From: Tubiluchus corallicola
Taxonomy: Eukaryota; Priapulida; Priapulimorpha; Priapulimorphida; Tubiluchidae
Direction of reading: 5' to 3'
Assembly: GCA_030141605.1 (NCBI GenBank)
Contig: JAQGDQ010000005.1
Coordinates: 1-64,000 of the forward strand
Length of the DNA: 64,000 nt
In this document: positions 53,558 to 63,774 of the stretch, in pieces
Numbering within the stretch: position 1 is the stretch's first letter
How the letters are laid out: every line of letters starts with the position of its first letter
Program-made: the position numbers and the translations under genes
Notes under the pieces: generated by a model
What the model saw: the letters and a program-made list of their open reading frames with translations, nothing else
Told to the model about the DNA's origin: nothing
Database searches by the model: none

Positions 53558-53718
53558 AGTGTCGAATCAGTTTTCCTAATTTTCACATCTGTAAAGGGAA
53601 ATCATCCCCAACCAGCGTCAAATGATTTCGTTTCTATCACGCATTTGTTCATGCAGTACCACTGCGACCGCTTCACAGACTATTTTTCCCAAAAATAATT
53701 ATAATTATATTGTTATTT

Positions 53719-55293
53719 GAAAACTCGTTTCACAAAAAAAAAAAAAATTCATCGGCGAATCTTTAACAGAAAATTAGGGCTACGTTTTTAATTGTATTAA
53801 TTATTTACCCCCAACTATGAGCAAAAAGCCTATTTATAGGCTTCGCCCTGTCGATCTACAATAATCTACGGCAGGGCAAAAATCGTAAGATCTACTAGTT
53901 TAGTAGGATAATTACACCTTTGATTTATCTACTTCTGTTTGCCTCTCTATTTTCCCCCCTTCCTATATTCGTCCTGCCCCTCTCTTTCCCTCCTGCCTCC
54001 TCCCCTCCTCTCCTCTGCCTTTTTCTGCCCTTTGTCTCTTCCTCCCTCTCTATCCTTCTCATCATCTCCCACACTCCCTCGCTCTCTCCCTGTCACCTGT
54101 CATTCTCTCTCTCTCTCTCTCTGTCTGTCTCTCTCCCTCGATCTCTTTCCTCTCTCGCTCTCTCATTCAGTCTTTCTGTTGACCTCTAAATTATTTATAA
54201 TGCTGATTAACGACTATCAGAAATTAAAATCACTGAAAGTGATGCAATGCTCACATCAATTAAGGTTTTTAATTTCGATTCGAAAAATATTGTCATTGCT
54301 ACAATTTCAAGTTGTTTTATCGAGATTAAAAAACTTGTTTTTTGTCAGAGGAAGTGCACCACCTTTGGAATTTGATTTGGATTGGATATAACATTTGAAT
54401 TAAAGTACACAATGCAGAAAATGGAAACACGGAGGTTGTACGAACTAAGCGGGTTTTCGTCTATCTTGGGGTTTACATTACTGCTCCTTTGCAGAATTTT
54501 TTATGTGACGTTGGTGTTCTGTTAGCCACTAGGCAGGGCATTTTAACATTGTCTTAAAACAGGAACATATCTTAGTTTATTATCAAGATAACCCTCAGAG
54601 TAATATGTTTGTTTAAGAGGCAGAGGTGTTTGAGTCACATTCGAATTCATATGTATACCCTTCGTGACTGAATGAAATACTTCGGCTTTGCAGCGAAAGA
54701 AACTGCCAAGGAGTGATTACTAAGTGATCACCCAACCACATCAGTTGCCAGGCTGAACGTTGATTAACTATGGCAGTCAAATATAGACTGTGACCACTCA
54801 GATACTCCCAGCCTCAAGATGAACAAATATGCAACGTTTACCCAGCAAAATTCGTATCCTTAGTTTTACCACTCCTTTTCTTCAGTGGTGCACACTGCCA
54901 GTTCCAGGTTGTAACAATAGAGCTAAAGTTATTTCAACTTTGGACGGTCATAACACTTAACAACAGCAGTGATAGCAACAATAACAAGATAATTAATTTT
55001 AGGGCTGTTAATGGCTAATTTGCACAAGTACCTAGCATTCAGTGCACGTATAAGATTTGCAAAGATCAATGTGGTTCGCCATCTAATTTGTTACGACGCT
55101 AGAAATTTATTTTCTTGCCTTAACGAGTTCACAAACTTTTTGTATCATCATATTAATCATTATTAGCAATTAGGATAAACTAAAATGAATTACATGTATC
55201 ATTATACTTTCTACTGCGTTACATGTAATTCTCATGCGTTACTGCGCTTTGAGAATGGTTTAGTTACATTTTTTGTGAATTTTACTTTCTATT
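53719..55293. mobile_element. Second, truncated copy of the 9 kb transposon
   Basis: Blocks match 9016-10544 in the same order: GAAAACTCGTTTCAC (compare 9156), TTTAACAGAAA...TACGTTTTTAATTG, AGTAGGATAATT, a pyrimidine tract (53932-54186), TTAATTATTTATA-like sequence after it, TTTGCAAAGATCAA near 55058, and TTACATTTTTTGTGAATTTTA at 55265-55285. Both outermost inverted ends are missing. About 110 bases near 53795-53905, containing the pair GCCCTG/CAGGGC, are absent from the first copy. A minus-strand LINE has inserted at about 55294. Confidence 0.65.
53932..54186. repeat. Polypyrimidine tract of the second transposon copy
   Basis: C/T-rich on the plus strand with short (CT)n runs. The Ser/Leu/Pro-rich frames here are artefacts. 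Confidence 0.85.
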
Positions 55294-55648
55294 TGATTTA
55301 ATTTGATTTGATTTAGCTCTTTATTTCAAACCAAACGGCAGTAATACAGAGATCGTTGATTAATTATATCAAGGTCATCCTTATTATCACTTGAAATACT
55401 GTGTCACAAGTAGTTTTCTGCATTACAGTTCTTCAAATAATTATTTTTAAGTTTAATTTTACCGTAAACAAAAGCTTGCATTTCCTTTGAACTGACAGAC
55501 ATTACTTTGTTTTTTCTACATTTATCTTTATATCGAAATTTTCAGCATAGACATCAAATAGGCGCTGAAATGCTGTAATAGTTGTCGTAATAAACATACG
55601 TCTTCTGCGTACATTAAATGATTCATAATGATTGTGCTTAAATACTTT
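55294..55648 (-). pseudogene. LINE reverse-transcriptase remnant, internally deleted copy
   Basis: On the minus strand from 55648 the translation reads NHLMYAEDV, the polymerase YxDD region with Glu replacing the first Asp. After a frameshift it reads AFQRLFDVYAENFDIKINVE, the usual next segment. The copy then jumps at 55335/55336 straight to the LINE 3' tail, AAATAAAGAGCTAAATCAAA. Frameshifts and stops make it inactive. Confidence 0.7.
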
Positions 55649-55802
55649 TTATATCATCATATTAATCATAACTAGCAATTAGGATAAACTAAAATGAATT
55701 ACATGTATCATTATACTTTCTACTGCGTTACATGTAATTCTCATGCGTTACTGCGCTTTGAGAATGGTTTAGTTACATTTTTTGTGAATTTTACTTTCTA
55801 TT

Positions 55803-56844
55803 TGATTTAATTTGATTTGATTTAGCTCTTTATTTCAAACCAAAGGTTCATAGTATAAAACATTTACATATTTACAACAAGAAACAAAAACACACACACA
55901 CACATTAACACACTAAATTAATACACGGAGATGTATACAACAATTACACAGTTAATAGTAAGTTCCATCAATGGCGTCTGATATGCGACGTAAATTTTGC
56001 ATCACTATGAAGTAAACTTTGACATTTAGCGTTAGTATTACCTAGTCATTAAACTAAACAGTATGCCTGACTGCTGAAAGACAAAACAAAATCATAAGAA
56101 TAGAAAAGGAAAACTTTGATGGTTTTTGGTTGAATAAATCAGGCGGTATAGTGTAATCGATACCGCGTCTTCTTTTCGTCTTGGAGGTCGTGAGATCGGT
56201 AAAGCAGTCGGGTCATAGCTAAAAGTTAACACTGGTCGGTTTTAATGAGACCTTATACCACTTCTGTGATTTCTGTGAAGTTCAATATCTTATAGATAAC
56301 ATCAAAATAAGTTACATCAAACTGTATACTAAGAGACCGAGCACTGTAATCATATTCATAATTAAAAAGTTACGTTTTGAAATATTGTGAGCAACCTTGA
56401 GTTTTCTGATGTTGTGTAAATTAAAATGCCCCCAAGTGGCCATCCATAAAAGCTATTGCAATATGCATTAAATAAACAAATTTTTACATTAACTGAGCAA
56501 TTTCCAAATTTTCTGATAAGCTGATTACACGGCAGTAATACAGAGATCGTTGATTAATTATATCAAGGTCATCGTTATTATCACTTGAAATAACGTGTCA
56601 CAAGTAGTTTTCTGCATTACAGTTCTTCATATAATTATTTTAAGTTTAATTTTACCGTAAACAAAAGCTTGCATTTCCTTTGAACTGACAGACATTAATT
56701 TGTTTTTTTTTCTATATTTATCTTTATATCGAAAATTTCAGCATAGACATCAAATAGGCGCTGAAGTGCTGTAATAGTTGTCGTAATAAACAGTGGTCTT
56801 CCGCGAACATTAAATGATTCATAATGATTGTGCTTAAATACTTT
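55803..56844 (-). pseudogene. LINE reverse-transcriptase remnant, longer copy
   Basis: Minus-strand order is: NHLMFAEDH (polymerase motif), RLFDVYAEIFDIKIN-like sequence, then in 55845-56529 IRKFGNCSVNVKICLFNAYC and QFDVTYFDVIYKILNF, which are typical ORF2 C-terminal LINE segments, then the 3' UTR and the (ATCAA)-like tail. Several stops and frameshifts are present. The family differs from the fragment at 52.3 kb. Confidence 0.7.
56140..56212 (+). repeat. tRNA-like segment (SINE head or tRNA pseudogene)
   Basis: GGCGGTATAGTGTAATCGAT resembles a tRNA D-arm/A box, and about 35 bases on GGAGGTCGTGAGATCGG resembles a T-arm/B box. Acceptor-stem pairing is poor. It lies inside the 3' part of the minus-strand LINE copy, in the opposite orientation, so it may be a SINE insertion. 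Confidence 0.35.
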
Positions 56845-56866
56845 GCACAATAATCACTGTTACTGG

Positions 56867-57514
56867 CATAGGCGTACGTGAGGAAGTTTCATCAAGGGGC
56901 AGAAGGAATTTGCCCTGGAAAATGTTCTAATTTGCTCTAGTTTATATCATTTCCAAATGTAAGTGCAAACAGCGGGGTACATACTTATATGGGATATAGA
57001 CAAAAGTGTTTAAAATAAAACATTTATAGGTGTCTCAGCTCCATATTTAAATGAAAAGAGACGCTCAACTATTGAAACCCATTCGCAACCCCCGACGTGC
57101 ATCGCCAAGATGGAAGTTTTTTAAAACAAAATTTAAGCAAAATAAAATCTTTTCCGAATGATACCGCATATTATTATATGCTTGTCGTGAACGCTAACAT
57201 GCGTAAATTTAATGTTAAAATAAAGACAGTGAAAAGCTTTTTGCAAAAGTAAAATTTACGAATATTTTCATTTTTCAAGCAGAAATCAGCAGTTAATAAG
57301 AAAAAGGAAATTGTAAGTTTACTTTTACATGCGTTAAAGACCATGAGTTTAACAATTTTATTTTTGTACATTTTAAGCATTTTTTAAACAATTAATATAA
57401 AATTTGGTAATTTTACTATACAATTACTTGGCCTAAAAATAAACAGAAAATGTAAAATTTCTTTGTTCTAGGAGGGCAACTAGCCCCCTGAACCTGCCGA
57501 TTCGTACGCCTATG
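56867..57514. mobile_element. Inverted-repeat transposon, 648 bp
   Basis: CATAGGCGTACG at 56867-56878 is exactly inverted at 57503-57514. Just inside both ends lies a related G-rich hairpin (AGGGGC...TGCCC on the left, GGGGGC...TGCCC on the right). TTACT flanks both sides (56860-56864 and 57516-57520), a possible partial target-site duplication. The interior is AT-rich; a minus frame at 57174-57380 has no family. Confidence 0.7.
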
Positions 57515-59405
57515 TTTACTCATAGGACTTTTAGTATAAAAAACATGTTACTCTGCATAATACCATTTTACTACTTTTGCGACTAATGTGGTCAATGTGC
57601 AAATGTTATGAGCAACTTATGGATTAACTTAGTTTGTCCAAGCCTCGCCCTTGATTACGCGTAACTTCGATTTTTGGTCAATAAACTGCTTACTTCTTTG
57701 TGGGTTCGCTGTAAGTGCTTCCAGCTTGGTTGAAGTAAGAACGTCCTCAACAAGCATGCAGCAATGGATGCATGCCCTTTACGTATTATTTTAGTACTAT
57801 ACAGTGTGATGCTTGTATTGAATGAATGGAAGTTGAAGCGACACTGGTTTAGTGGTTTTGATTTCAAGTTTGGTCAAACTTAACATCGAGAATGTTCCCC
57901 AACAAGCAGCCAGCAAGATAGCCACAACTCTATAAGCTTCAACATTTATTGGACACCATATCAGTGAAACCCTTTTAAGAGAGGAATCGCCTAAAATATC
58001 TTATTATTTTATCAAAACACAAAATGTACTTACAATACCCAGGTCTTACACAGGTAAAAAATTTACAAATGAATACTTGTGCGTGATATTAGCTTCGCAG
58101 CGTATTTTATAAACGTCGCCAGATTCTGAGACTATTTCTCGGACCCCGAAAATATTTCTGAGACCATATACGGAAATTGTCTTGAAATGGTTATATATTT
58201 GCCCTTATTTCAATTTGTGATATCTCCCTAGGGTGAACTTATTAATAACAGGTACACAACAAGAACGTCGCTTGCGTGCTTATTATGAAATAAGACGTAG
58301 CCTATAAAACCGCGGGTGTATAATCTGAGAAGCTATCACATACATACATAAAAGATTTTTACTGCTCTGTGTGGATACTAAATTTACTTAGCACTTAATA
58401 GGCTAATTCAGGAATAACATTTGTTTCCTAGGGTGGTGCCAGGTGCATTGAATCTCATTCGGGTAACGGCGAGGTCCGAATACACTTTATGTAAATCCAT
58501 TGCAAATTTTAATCAAGGTAAATCAGCCAGCGTAAATCACGCTATTTATTATACAAAAAATCATGGGATGCATTAATTTTACCATAGTTAAAAACCGTAT
58601 TCTATAGTCCTTATTGTTTTGGTTATTTTTAGTTCTATAAAAAAGAAACAACTTTTATTAAAAGTTTCAAGATGTAAAATATTAAAAACGTCACATACGT
58701 TTCAACTGCAAGTTACAGTCATCTTCAGTGTGAGATTATATAAACAACAACCAATTTTATAGATAGAACCTAGAGTACAGAAATTCACTAATTATGTACA
58801 GAAAGTCAAAGATGTAATGAATTAAGAGACCTGTAGAAAAGAAGATTATATAGTAAAAGTATAGCTAGATGTTTGTAAACAAAGGTAAGGGAATTCAACT
58901 ACTTTGCATATTAAGAGAAGACTTGTTAGGGTACAGAGATAAACTTTCTTTTATTAATAAATCCATTTATTTTTAGTTCTTATTTTTGCTTTGATCAGGG
59001 ACAATAATTAATTATTATAATATGATACGAATCGCATTCAATTCCAAGCTGATGTGCTCCGAGTCTGTATGTGCGCTGCATGAATTAGATCGGATGTGCT
59101 TTCAGCCTCGATGATCTCCGCGAATTTTGTGAATGCTATGCAAATAACTAACGACAATGCAACGACAAATCTCAATTACAAAAACTTATTGTTCGTAATG
59201 TGAATGTACTAAGCGACAAACATTTGGCAGAATTCAAAATTACAACGAACCGAGTAAGTCCAAACAGCGTCTTAAATTTTTACAATATAGAAATAGTGTC
59301 CTAAATTGTAAACAAATTCTATATAAGTTATATGTACAATAACCACAATTAGTTCTAGCACAATAATGAGTAATGTGAACTAATTACCATTAAAGCCGCA
59401 GCTCG
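57515..59405. other. No gene seen
   Basis: AT-rich DNA downstream of the ABCG gene. A minus frame at 57655-57867 has no recognisable content. A retroelement-like 3' region near 58.6-58.95 kb is listed separately. Confidence 0.4.
58687..58728 (-). ncRNA. Hammerhead-like ribozyme core, possible retroelement end
   Basis: On the minus strand CTGAAGA fits the hammerhead box CUGANGA. It is followed by a short helix (GACTG / CAGTT around TAACTTG), then GAAA, then the self-complementary pair ACGT...ACGT around a 5-base loop, as a stem III would be. The next base is T, allowed at the cleavage position. Stem I is not convincing, so activity is doubtful. Such motifs occur near the ends of Penelope-like retroelements, and the surrounding AT-rich 3'-UTR-like DNA would fit. 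Confidence 0.3.
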
Positions 59406-59416
59406 TTTATTTTATT
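59406..59416 (-). promoter_or_regulatory. Possible ABCG poly(A) signals
   Basis: Two overlapping AATAAA words on the minus strand, about 330 bases after the ABCG stop codon. Confidence 0.4.
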
Positions 59417-59693
59417 AAAGAGCTTTGATTATGCTAAACAGAATGTGGCATCTGCATCCTGTTTTATAGATCTGCAGTACTTTATCTTACTTCAGTACAC
59501 TATAGAATATAACTGAGGTCATAACTAAGCATAATTATGGGAGTCTGGTACTACTGTTATTAGTTTTTTTATAACTTACTTTATAGTCCTATTAATAGTT
59601 TTTGTTCTAAGCCAACATTTAAAACGAAGCATCACTAGTATCTGTCTTACATTCTCGGATGCCGTTTGCAAATTTTAGAATGTACATTGTATA

Positions 59694-59724
59694 ATATATA
59701 TATATATATTATATAATATATATA
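59694..59724. repeat. (TA)n-rich tract
   Basis: A TATATA and ATTATA simple tract in the ABCG 3' UTR, just after the stop codon. Confidence 0.8.
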
Positions 59725-59742
59725 AATTTAAGTTACTGTTGG

Positions 59743-60039
59743 CTAAAATTCTGTTATTACGTGGTCTTCGATCGCAGAAGTTTTAGCTTTTGCTTCTGAT
59801 CCTGCTGAACTGGTGGAATTAATCTGAGAATCCTTTTTATCTTCTGCCTTATTATTTACAGGTGCTGGTGTTTCGACATGATGAGTCTTAGCACTGACGT
59901 CTTCAATACCTGCTTCTTCTACAGTTGCTGTGTTGCTTTTCATTCTGTCTCGAGCACGTATGAAGAGCACGACATAAGCAATCACGTGGAAGAAGAACAT
60001 CAGCACCGCCATCAGACCCATGTTTCGAGCAAAATTTTC
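59743..60039 (-). CDS. ABCG last exon: TM6 and C-terminal tail
   Basis: It follows TTTCAAACAG, starts ENFARNMGLM, crosses TM6, and continues about 65 polar residues rich in Lys, Glu, Ser and Ala to a C-terminus ITEF. Confidence 0.92.
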   Translation of the reverse strand, partial: ENFARNMGLMAVLMFFFHVIAYVVLFIRARDRMKSNTATVEEAGIEDVSAKTHHVETPAPVNNKAEDKKDSQINSTSSAGSEAKAKTSAIEDHVITEF

Positions 60040-62163
60040 CTGTTTGAAAAAAATTATAAATGAGTACCGATTTGATCATAAAAGCTTCATGTTAACACTG
60101 TTTTAGTTGCTGCAATGCTGGTTATTGTGCCACATCGCTAAGCGGTCTCAAAAACTCAATTAGGATATGTTAAACGTTAAATGTTTGTCGACAACTTATT
60201 CTGAGATCGTGATAAAATTAATTTACTTTATCCATAGTCAAACGTAATAATCTAGTACATAAATTATAGATTTTAGATATTGAACTGTGATTTTATAGCT
60301 ATTGAAGTCAGAATTAATAAACAGGCTATTTACGTATAATCAGCAATGGATCTAATAGCTAATTACTTAAGAAATAAAAGAGGTGAAAAATTAATAGTTA
60401 ACAAAGATTCGAACCCTGAACCTTGAAATATCTGGTCGCACGCTTTACCATTTGAACTACTAACTGATAATAAAGCGGGTCTAAATTTTTGCACTAGTAG
60501 TGCCTAGCCAAATTGAGCCACCTATCCACAGTAGGAGGAGACTATTTAATCAATGTAACCCAGTTAATCAATGTTAGGAATATTATTGTACGTAAAGCCT
60601 TAGGTTTATTTGCTCTAGCTTATCACGGCTCATTATCTAAAAACCTTTCACCGTGTTAAGGCCAGTTACACTGATTTGATTACACTGATTAGTTAACGCA
60701 TAAACTAAACATGAAAAAAATGCGGATGAACGAAACCATATTACGCCTCATTATAAATAGAAGCTTACTGATAGAAAACGACAAACTTGTTTAAAGACGC
60801 ATTGCGTATACCTCTTTGAAGTTATAGCTATCCAACACATCCGTGCCGTTTTTGTAATGGTGTAACTCACCATCTGATGCACCTAATAAAAAATGAAGAC
60901 ATGAATGAATGATAGAATCCTATCAAGGATATTTTTGCTTATTGTAAAGAAAGTTAAAAAAACAGTTTTATTTCCACAATTTCGTCTCGCGACGGAGGAA
61001 AGACGAAACGTTTGTTATTGATAGGAAATGCCACTACTTCGAACATATGCTTAGCGTAGCCGAACTTCTGTGTAGTTATCTGTAGGAGAGTCATGATGTA
61101 ATAAATAGGGCATTTTTTATGTTATTGCTATTGTGTATATATACTACATTGAAACAACTTAAACAAGGCACACGTACATTGCTATGTTACTATTATGTTA
61201 TACCAGCACCTCTACTAGGCCTGCATGCAAAGATGAAAGATTTCTCAGCTCTTATAACAAAAGCAAGTAAAAACCATTTCTACCTGTTCAAGCCATTAAC
61301 AATATATTACTAAATATTGTATTGTATTGTATTGTATTGTTTGTATTATATTATATTATATTATATTATATTATATTATATTATATTATATTATATTATA
61401 TTATATTATATTATATTATATTATATTATATTATATTATATTATATTATATTATATTATATTATATTATATTATATTATATTATATTATATTATATTATA
61501 TTATATTATATTATATTATATTATATTATATTATATTATAATAGTACGTCTCTACCAATGTTTACAACGTCTTTCCATTGATTAATCCATACACACTCAA
61601 TACCATATCTTAGCCAGGATATCCACTGAAGCCAGCTGATGTAAATTGGTATTGTGCTAAAAATGAAACAGTTGTATGTATGGGGTTATATTAATAATGA
61701 CGAATACAGAAAACAAAGATTTTGTGTCACGAGGTAGCTCATCTACGAGCTACCTTGTGAAGCTTACAAAAATGTCTTTTCTGTAACATTTGAAGTCATG
61801 TATATCAAAATTTAGTTTTATACACCACATTAACCCAAGGTATCTTTGTGATGGTATCATTACCCTAGCACAAAGCTTTTTGATATGCAAATATACTTAA
61901 TTACATTTGACGTTAATCAAAATTTTTATAAATACCTAAAACTAGTAACATTCTCCGTCTAGTATTACGTTCATGAAGTGCAAGATCACAATCAACTGAA
62001 TTTAATTTTTCTAAATCCAAACATTCTACTTTTTCACTAGAGGATTGCAATCATTTTAGATAATTGCTTACAGATCCTTCCGCGTGGCTATAAATTATAT
62101 GCTGCACAATACGCTACCAATGTAATAAACATAGCTGCACAGTGTGCATTTAATAACAACGTA

Positions 62164-62228
<65 letters not shown>

Positions 62229-62235
62229 GATAATA

Positions 62236-62290
<55 letters not shown>

Positions 62291-63774
62291 ACAATAATAA
62301 TACATTATAGTAATTATTATGATTAAAGATTATACATACTCAACATTCATGAAAAACCCAGACAGCATGACCAGAGGTAGATTTAAAGGTGCAAACACTG
62401 CAGTGGCAATAGTTTGGTTCGGGGCTGCACAGCCAACCATGAAACCTTTTTGAAAAAATGTAAGATTATTACGTAATGTACTTATACTTAAATCGTGTTC
62501 TTATATTTAAGATCACTTGCTCATTATTGCATAAACATTGCAGAAATTACATCTTGAGTACAAAATAAAATCACAAATTATTATTTTTTGTCTATTTATG
62601 TAGGAATGAATACAAGTAGTTGTAAGGGATATGTTTCCAGTTCTGGATCTAAACTACCTGTACACAACTACAAACATTATAAATTAGTGTGAAACGATTA
62701 ATATTAGGTATTAAGTTAGCAGCTTTGGAAATTAGCATACCACATGCCAGCGATGTTTGAGCGATCATTCCATAAATTAGTAGAGCCCAGAAGAACTTCA
62801 CTGCTTCTCGTTCAAGACCTTAAATTGAGATTCATATTATAACTACATAGTGTTTTTTTTTATCTTGCTGAATACTTAGTTCACAATAAGTCATCATGTT
62901 ACAAAAACTGCTACACGTATAAAAGCAGAAAAAGCTGGTAAGTTTAAAACTGTATTTAAAAAAAACGAAGGTAGAAGAAGTCTTACTTCCTTACTGGTCA
63001 TTTTTGTATTGTTTTAATGATGCGTATCTACTTGTGGATATTGTTATAACTTGTTGTAGTATTTTTTGTGCATGTATATTTTTCCTTAATTGCGACTGAT
63101 TTTTTTTGTACAGTGATTTACCGGACTATTCATAACATCTTTCTGGTCGATGCTTACTTGAAACACTTTTAATGTTTGGTTACCTACCCGTCATCCAGTA
63201 GGTAATACTAACGTAGAGTATTACTTCAACCACCAAATACAGAGCTTGTACAATAGTTTTTGTTGCATAAAACACGGTAGATCTCAACATCCCAGACTCA
63301 TACTCACGAAAAAATAAGTCTGCAGCAACGGGAAGGGCCTGAAAATGTGCACAACAATATAAAGGAACTTGTGATTAGTCGTATCATATTTTTTTTGAAA
63401 AAGAATTAATTCTAAAAAATATCAGTCTGAGTTGCAGGCAGCACTTCCTTATCACTAAGCTAGTAGTACTTGCCTCACTGCTTTGGATAAAAAGACTCAA
63501 TATATATAGTTTCTTTTTGGTTAAAATTTTACATTAGCAACAGTAGTGAATAAAACAGCCACAATCAATAACAATAATATTTTTGCATCATTATTGTGTA
63601 AAGCATAAATGCACATTATACTGAATACATTACGCAACTTACTGGAAGAACTTGAAATGCTGTAGTAAATGTCATCTCTGCACCAATATTAAACATCGCA
63701 CCATTCAAATTCATAACTCCTTTCTGATCAAGACTTTGATTGAGAAATATCAAACCAATTACAAGAGAAAGTAC
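59743..63774 (-). CDS. ABCG (White-family) transporter, C-terminal half
   Basis: Seven minus-strand exons (63774-63643, 63338-63188, 62818-62741, 62445-62340, 61656-61556, 60882-60812, 60039-59743) join with perfect phase agreement to about 312 residues. The order matches an ABCG membrane domain: end of TM1 (VLSLVIGLIFL), NLNGAMFNIGAEMTF (TM2), the FFREYESGMLRSTVFYATK connecting helix, TM3 (YLVVEVILYVSITYWM), TM4 (FFWALLIYGMIAQTSLACG), TM5 ending LVMLSGFFMNVDTIP, the SWLQWISWLRYGIEC re-entrant region, an outer loop with an NGT glycosylation sequon, and TM6 (GLMAVLMFFFHVIAYVVLFI). The ATP-binding domain is beyond the right edge. ABCG half-transporters dimerise to move lipids, pigment precursors or other hydrophobic compounds; the substrate cannot be told here. 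A long polar tail ending TEF follows TM6. Confidence 0.93.
60406..60465 (-). repeat. tRNA-like segment in an ABCG intron
   Basis: The minus strand reads GTAGTTCAAATGGTAAAGC (A-box-like), then about 25 bases later CAGGGTTCGAATC, a near-perfect tRNA B box. The acceptor stem and a clear anticodon arm are not evident, so a tRNA-derived SINE head or tRNA pseudogene is more likely than a working tRNA. Confidence 0.5.
60812..60882 (-). CDS. ABCG exon: outer loop 3
   Basis: 23 codons plus two bases. It encodes ASDGELHHYKNGTDVLDSYN and FKE. It has an N-glycosylation sequon but no cysteine, although this loop usually carries cysteines in the family. Confidence 0.85.
61316..61541. repeat. Pentanucleotide array (ATTGT)n then (TTATA)n
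   Basis: About five ATTGT units (61316-61340) lead into about 39 nearly perfect TTATA units (61347-61541). All the Tyr/Ile/Leu repeat frames here are artefacts. It lies in the ABCG intron between the re-entrant-region exon and the outer-loop exon. Confidence 0.95.
61556..61656 (-). CDS. ABCG exon: re-entrant region and outer loop
   Basis: 33 codons plus split ends. It encodes TIPIYISWLQWISWLRYGIE, then CVWINQWKDVVNI. The donor G|GTAGAG is followed after about 14 bases by a long pentanucleotide array. Confidence 0.92.
62164..62289. repeat. Facing (AAT)n and (ATT)n arrays
   Basis: (AAT)n at about 62164-62228 is followed, after a 9-base spacer, by (TTA)n at about 62238-62289. The two arrays are complementary and could form a stem of more than 50 bp. 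It lies in the ABCG intron 5' of the re-entrant-region exon, close to the donor at 62339. Confidence 0.95.
62340..62445 (-). CDS. ABCG exon: TM5 region
   Basis: It follows CAAAAAG, encodes GFMVGCAAPNQTIATAVFAP and LNLPLVMLSGFF, and ends GTTGA|GTATGT in phase 2. Confidence 0.92.
62741..62818 (-). CDS. ABCG exon: TM4
   Basis: It encodes GLEREAVKFFWALLIYGMIA and the rest of TM4. Phase 1 in, phase 1 out. Confidence 0.9.
63188..63338 (-). CDS. ABCG exon: connecting helix and TM3
   Basis: 50 codons plus one base, between ATTTTCAG and ACGG|GTAGGT. It contains FFREYESGML, the family's signature before TM3. Confidence 0.93.
63643..63774 (-). CDS. ABCG exon: end of TM1 and TM2
   Basis: 44 codons in phase 0, between TTGTGTAG and CTTCCA|GTAAGT. 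Confidence 0.92.

Larger units (their letters stand above)
55136..56844. repeat. Tandem duplication of a transposon/LINE composite
   Basis: The unit 55136-55648 is repeated at 55645-56844. Both begin with the same 3' piece of the 9 kb transposon (CTTTTT...TATCATCATATTAATCAT), continue into the same LINE tail, and end with the same LINE reverse-transcriptase piece (CGGCAGTAATACAGAGATCG to AAATACTTT). The second unit carries 685 extra bases (55845-56529) that encode LINE sequence, so the first unit has suffered an internal deletion. The copies meet at a CTTTTT word. Confidence 0.8.

Noticed and set aside
61317-61585. Three overlapping frames of repeated Tyr-Ile-Leu
   Set aside because: Pentanucleotide array read in all frames; not proteins.
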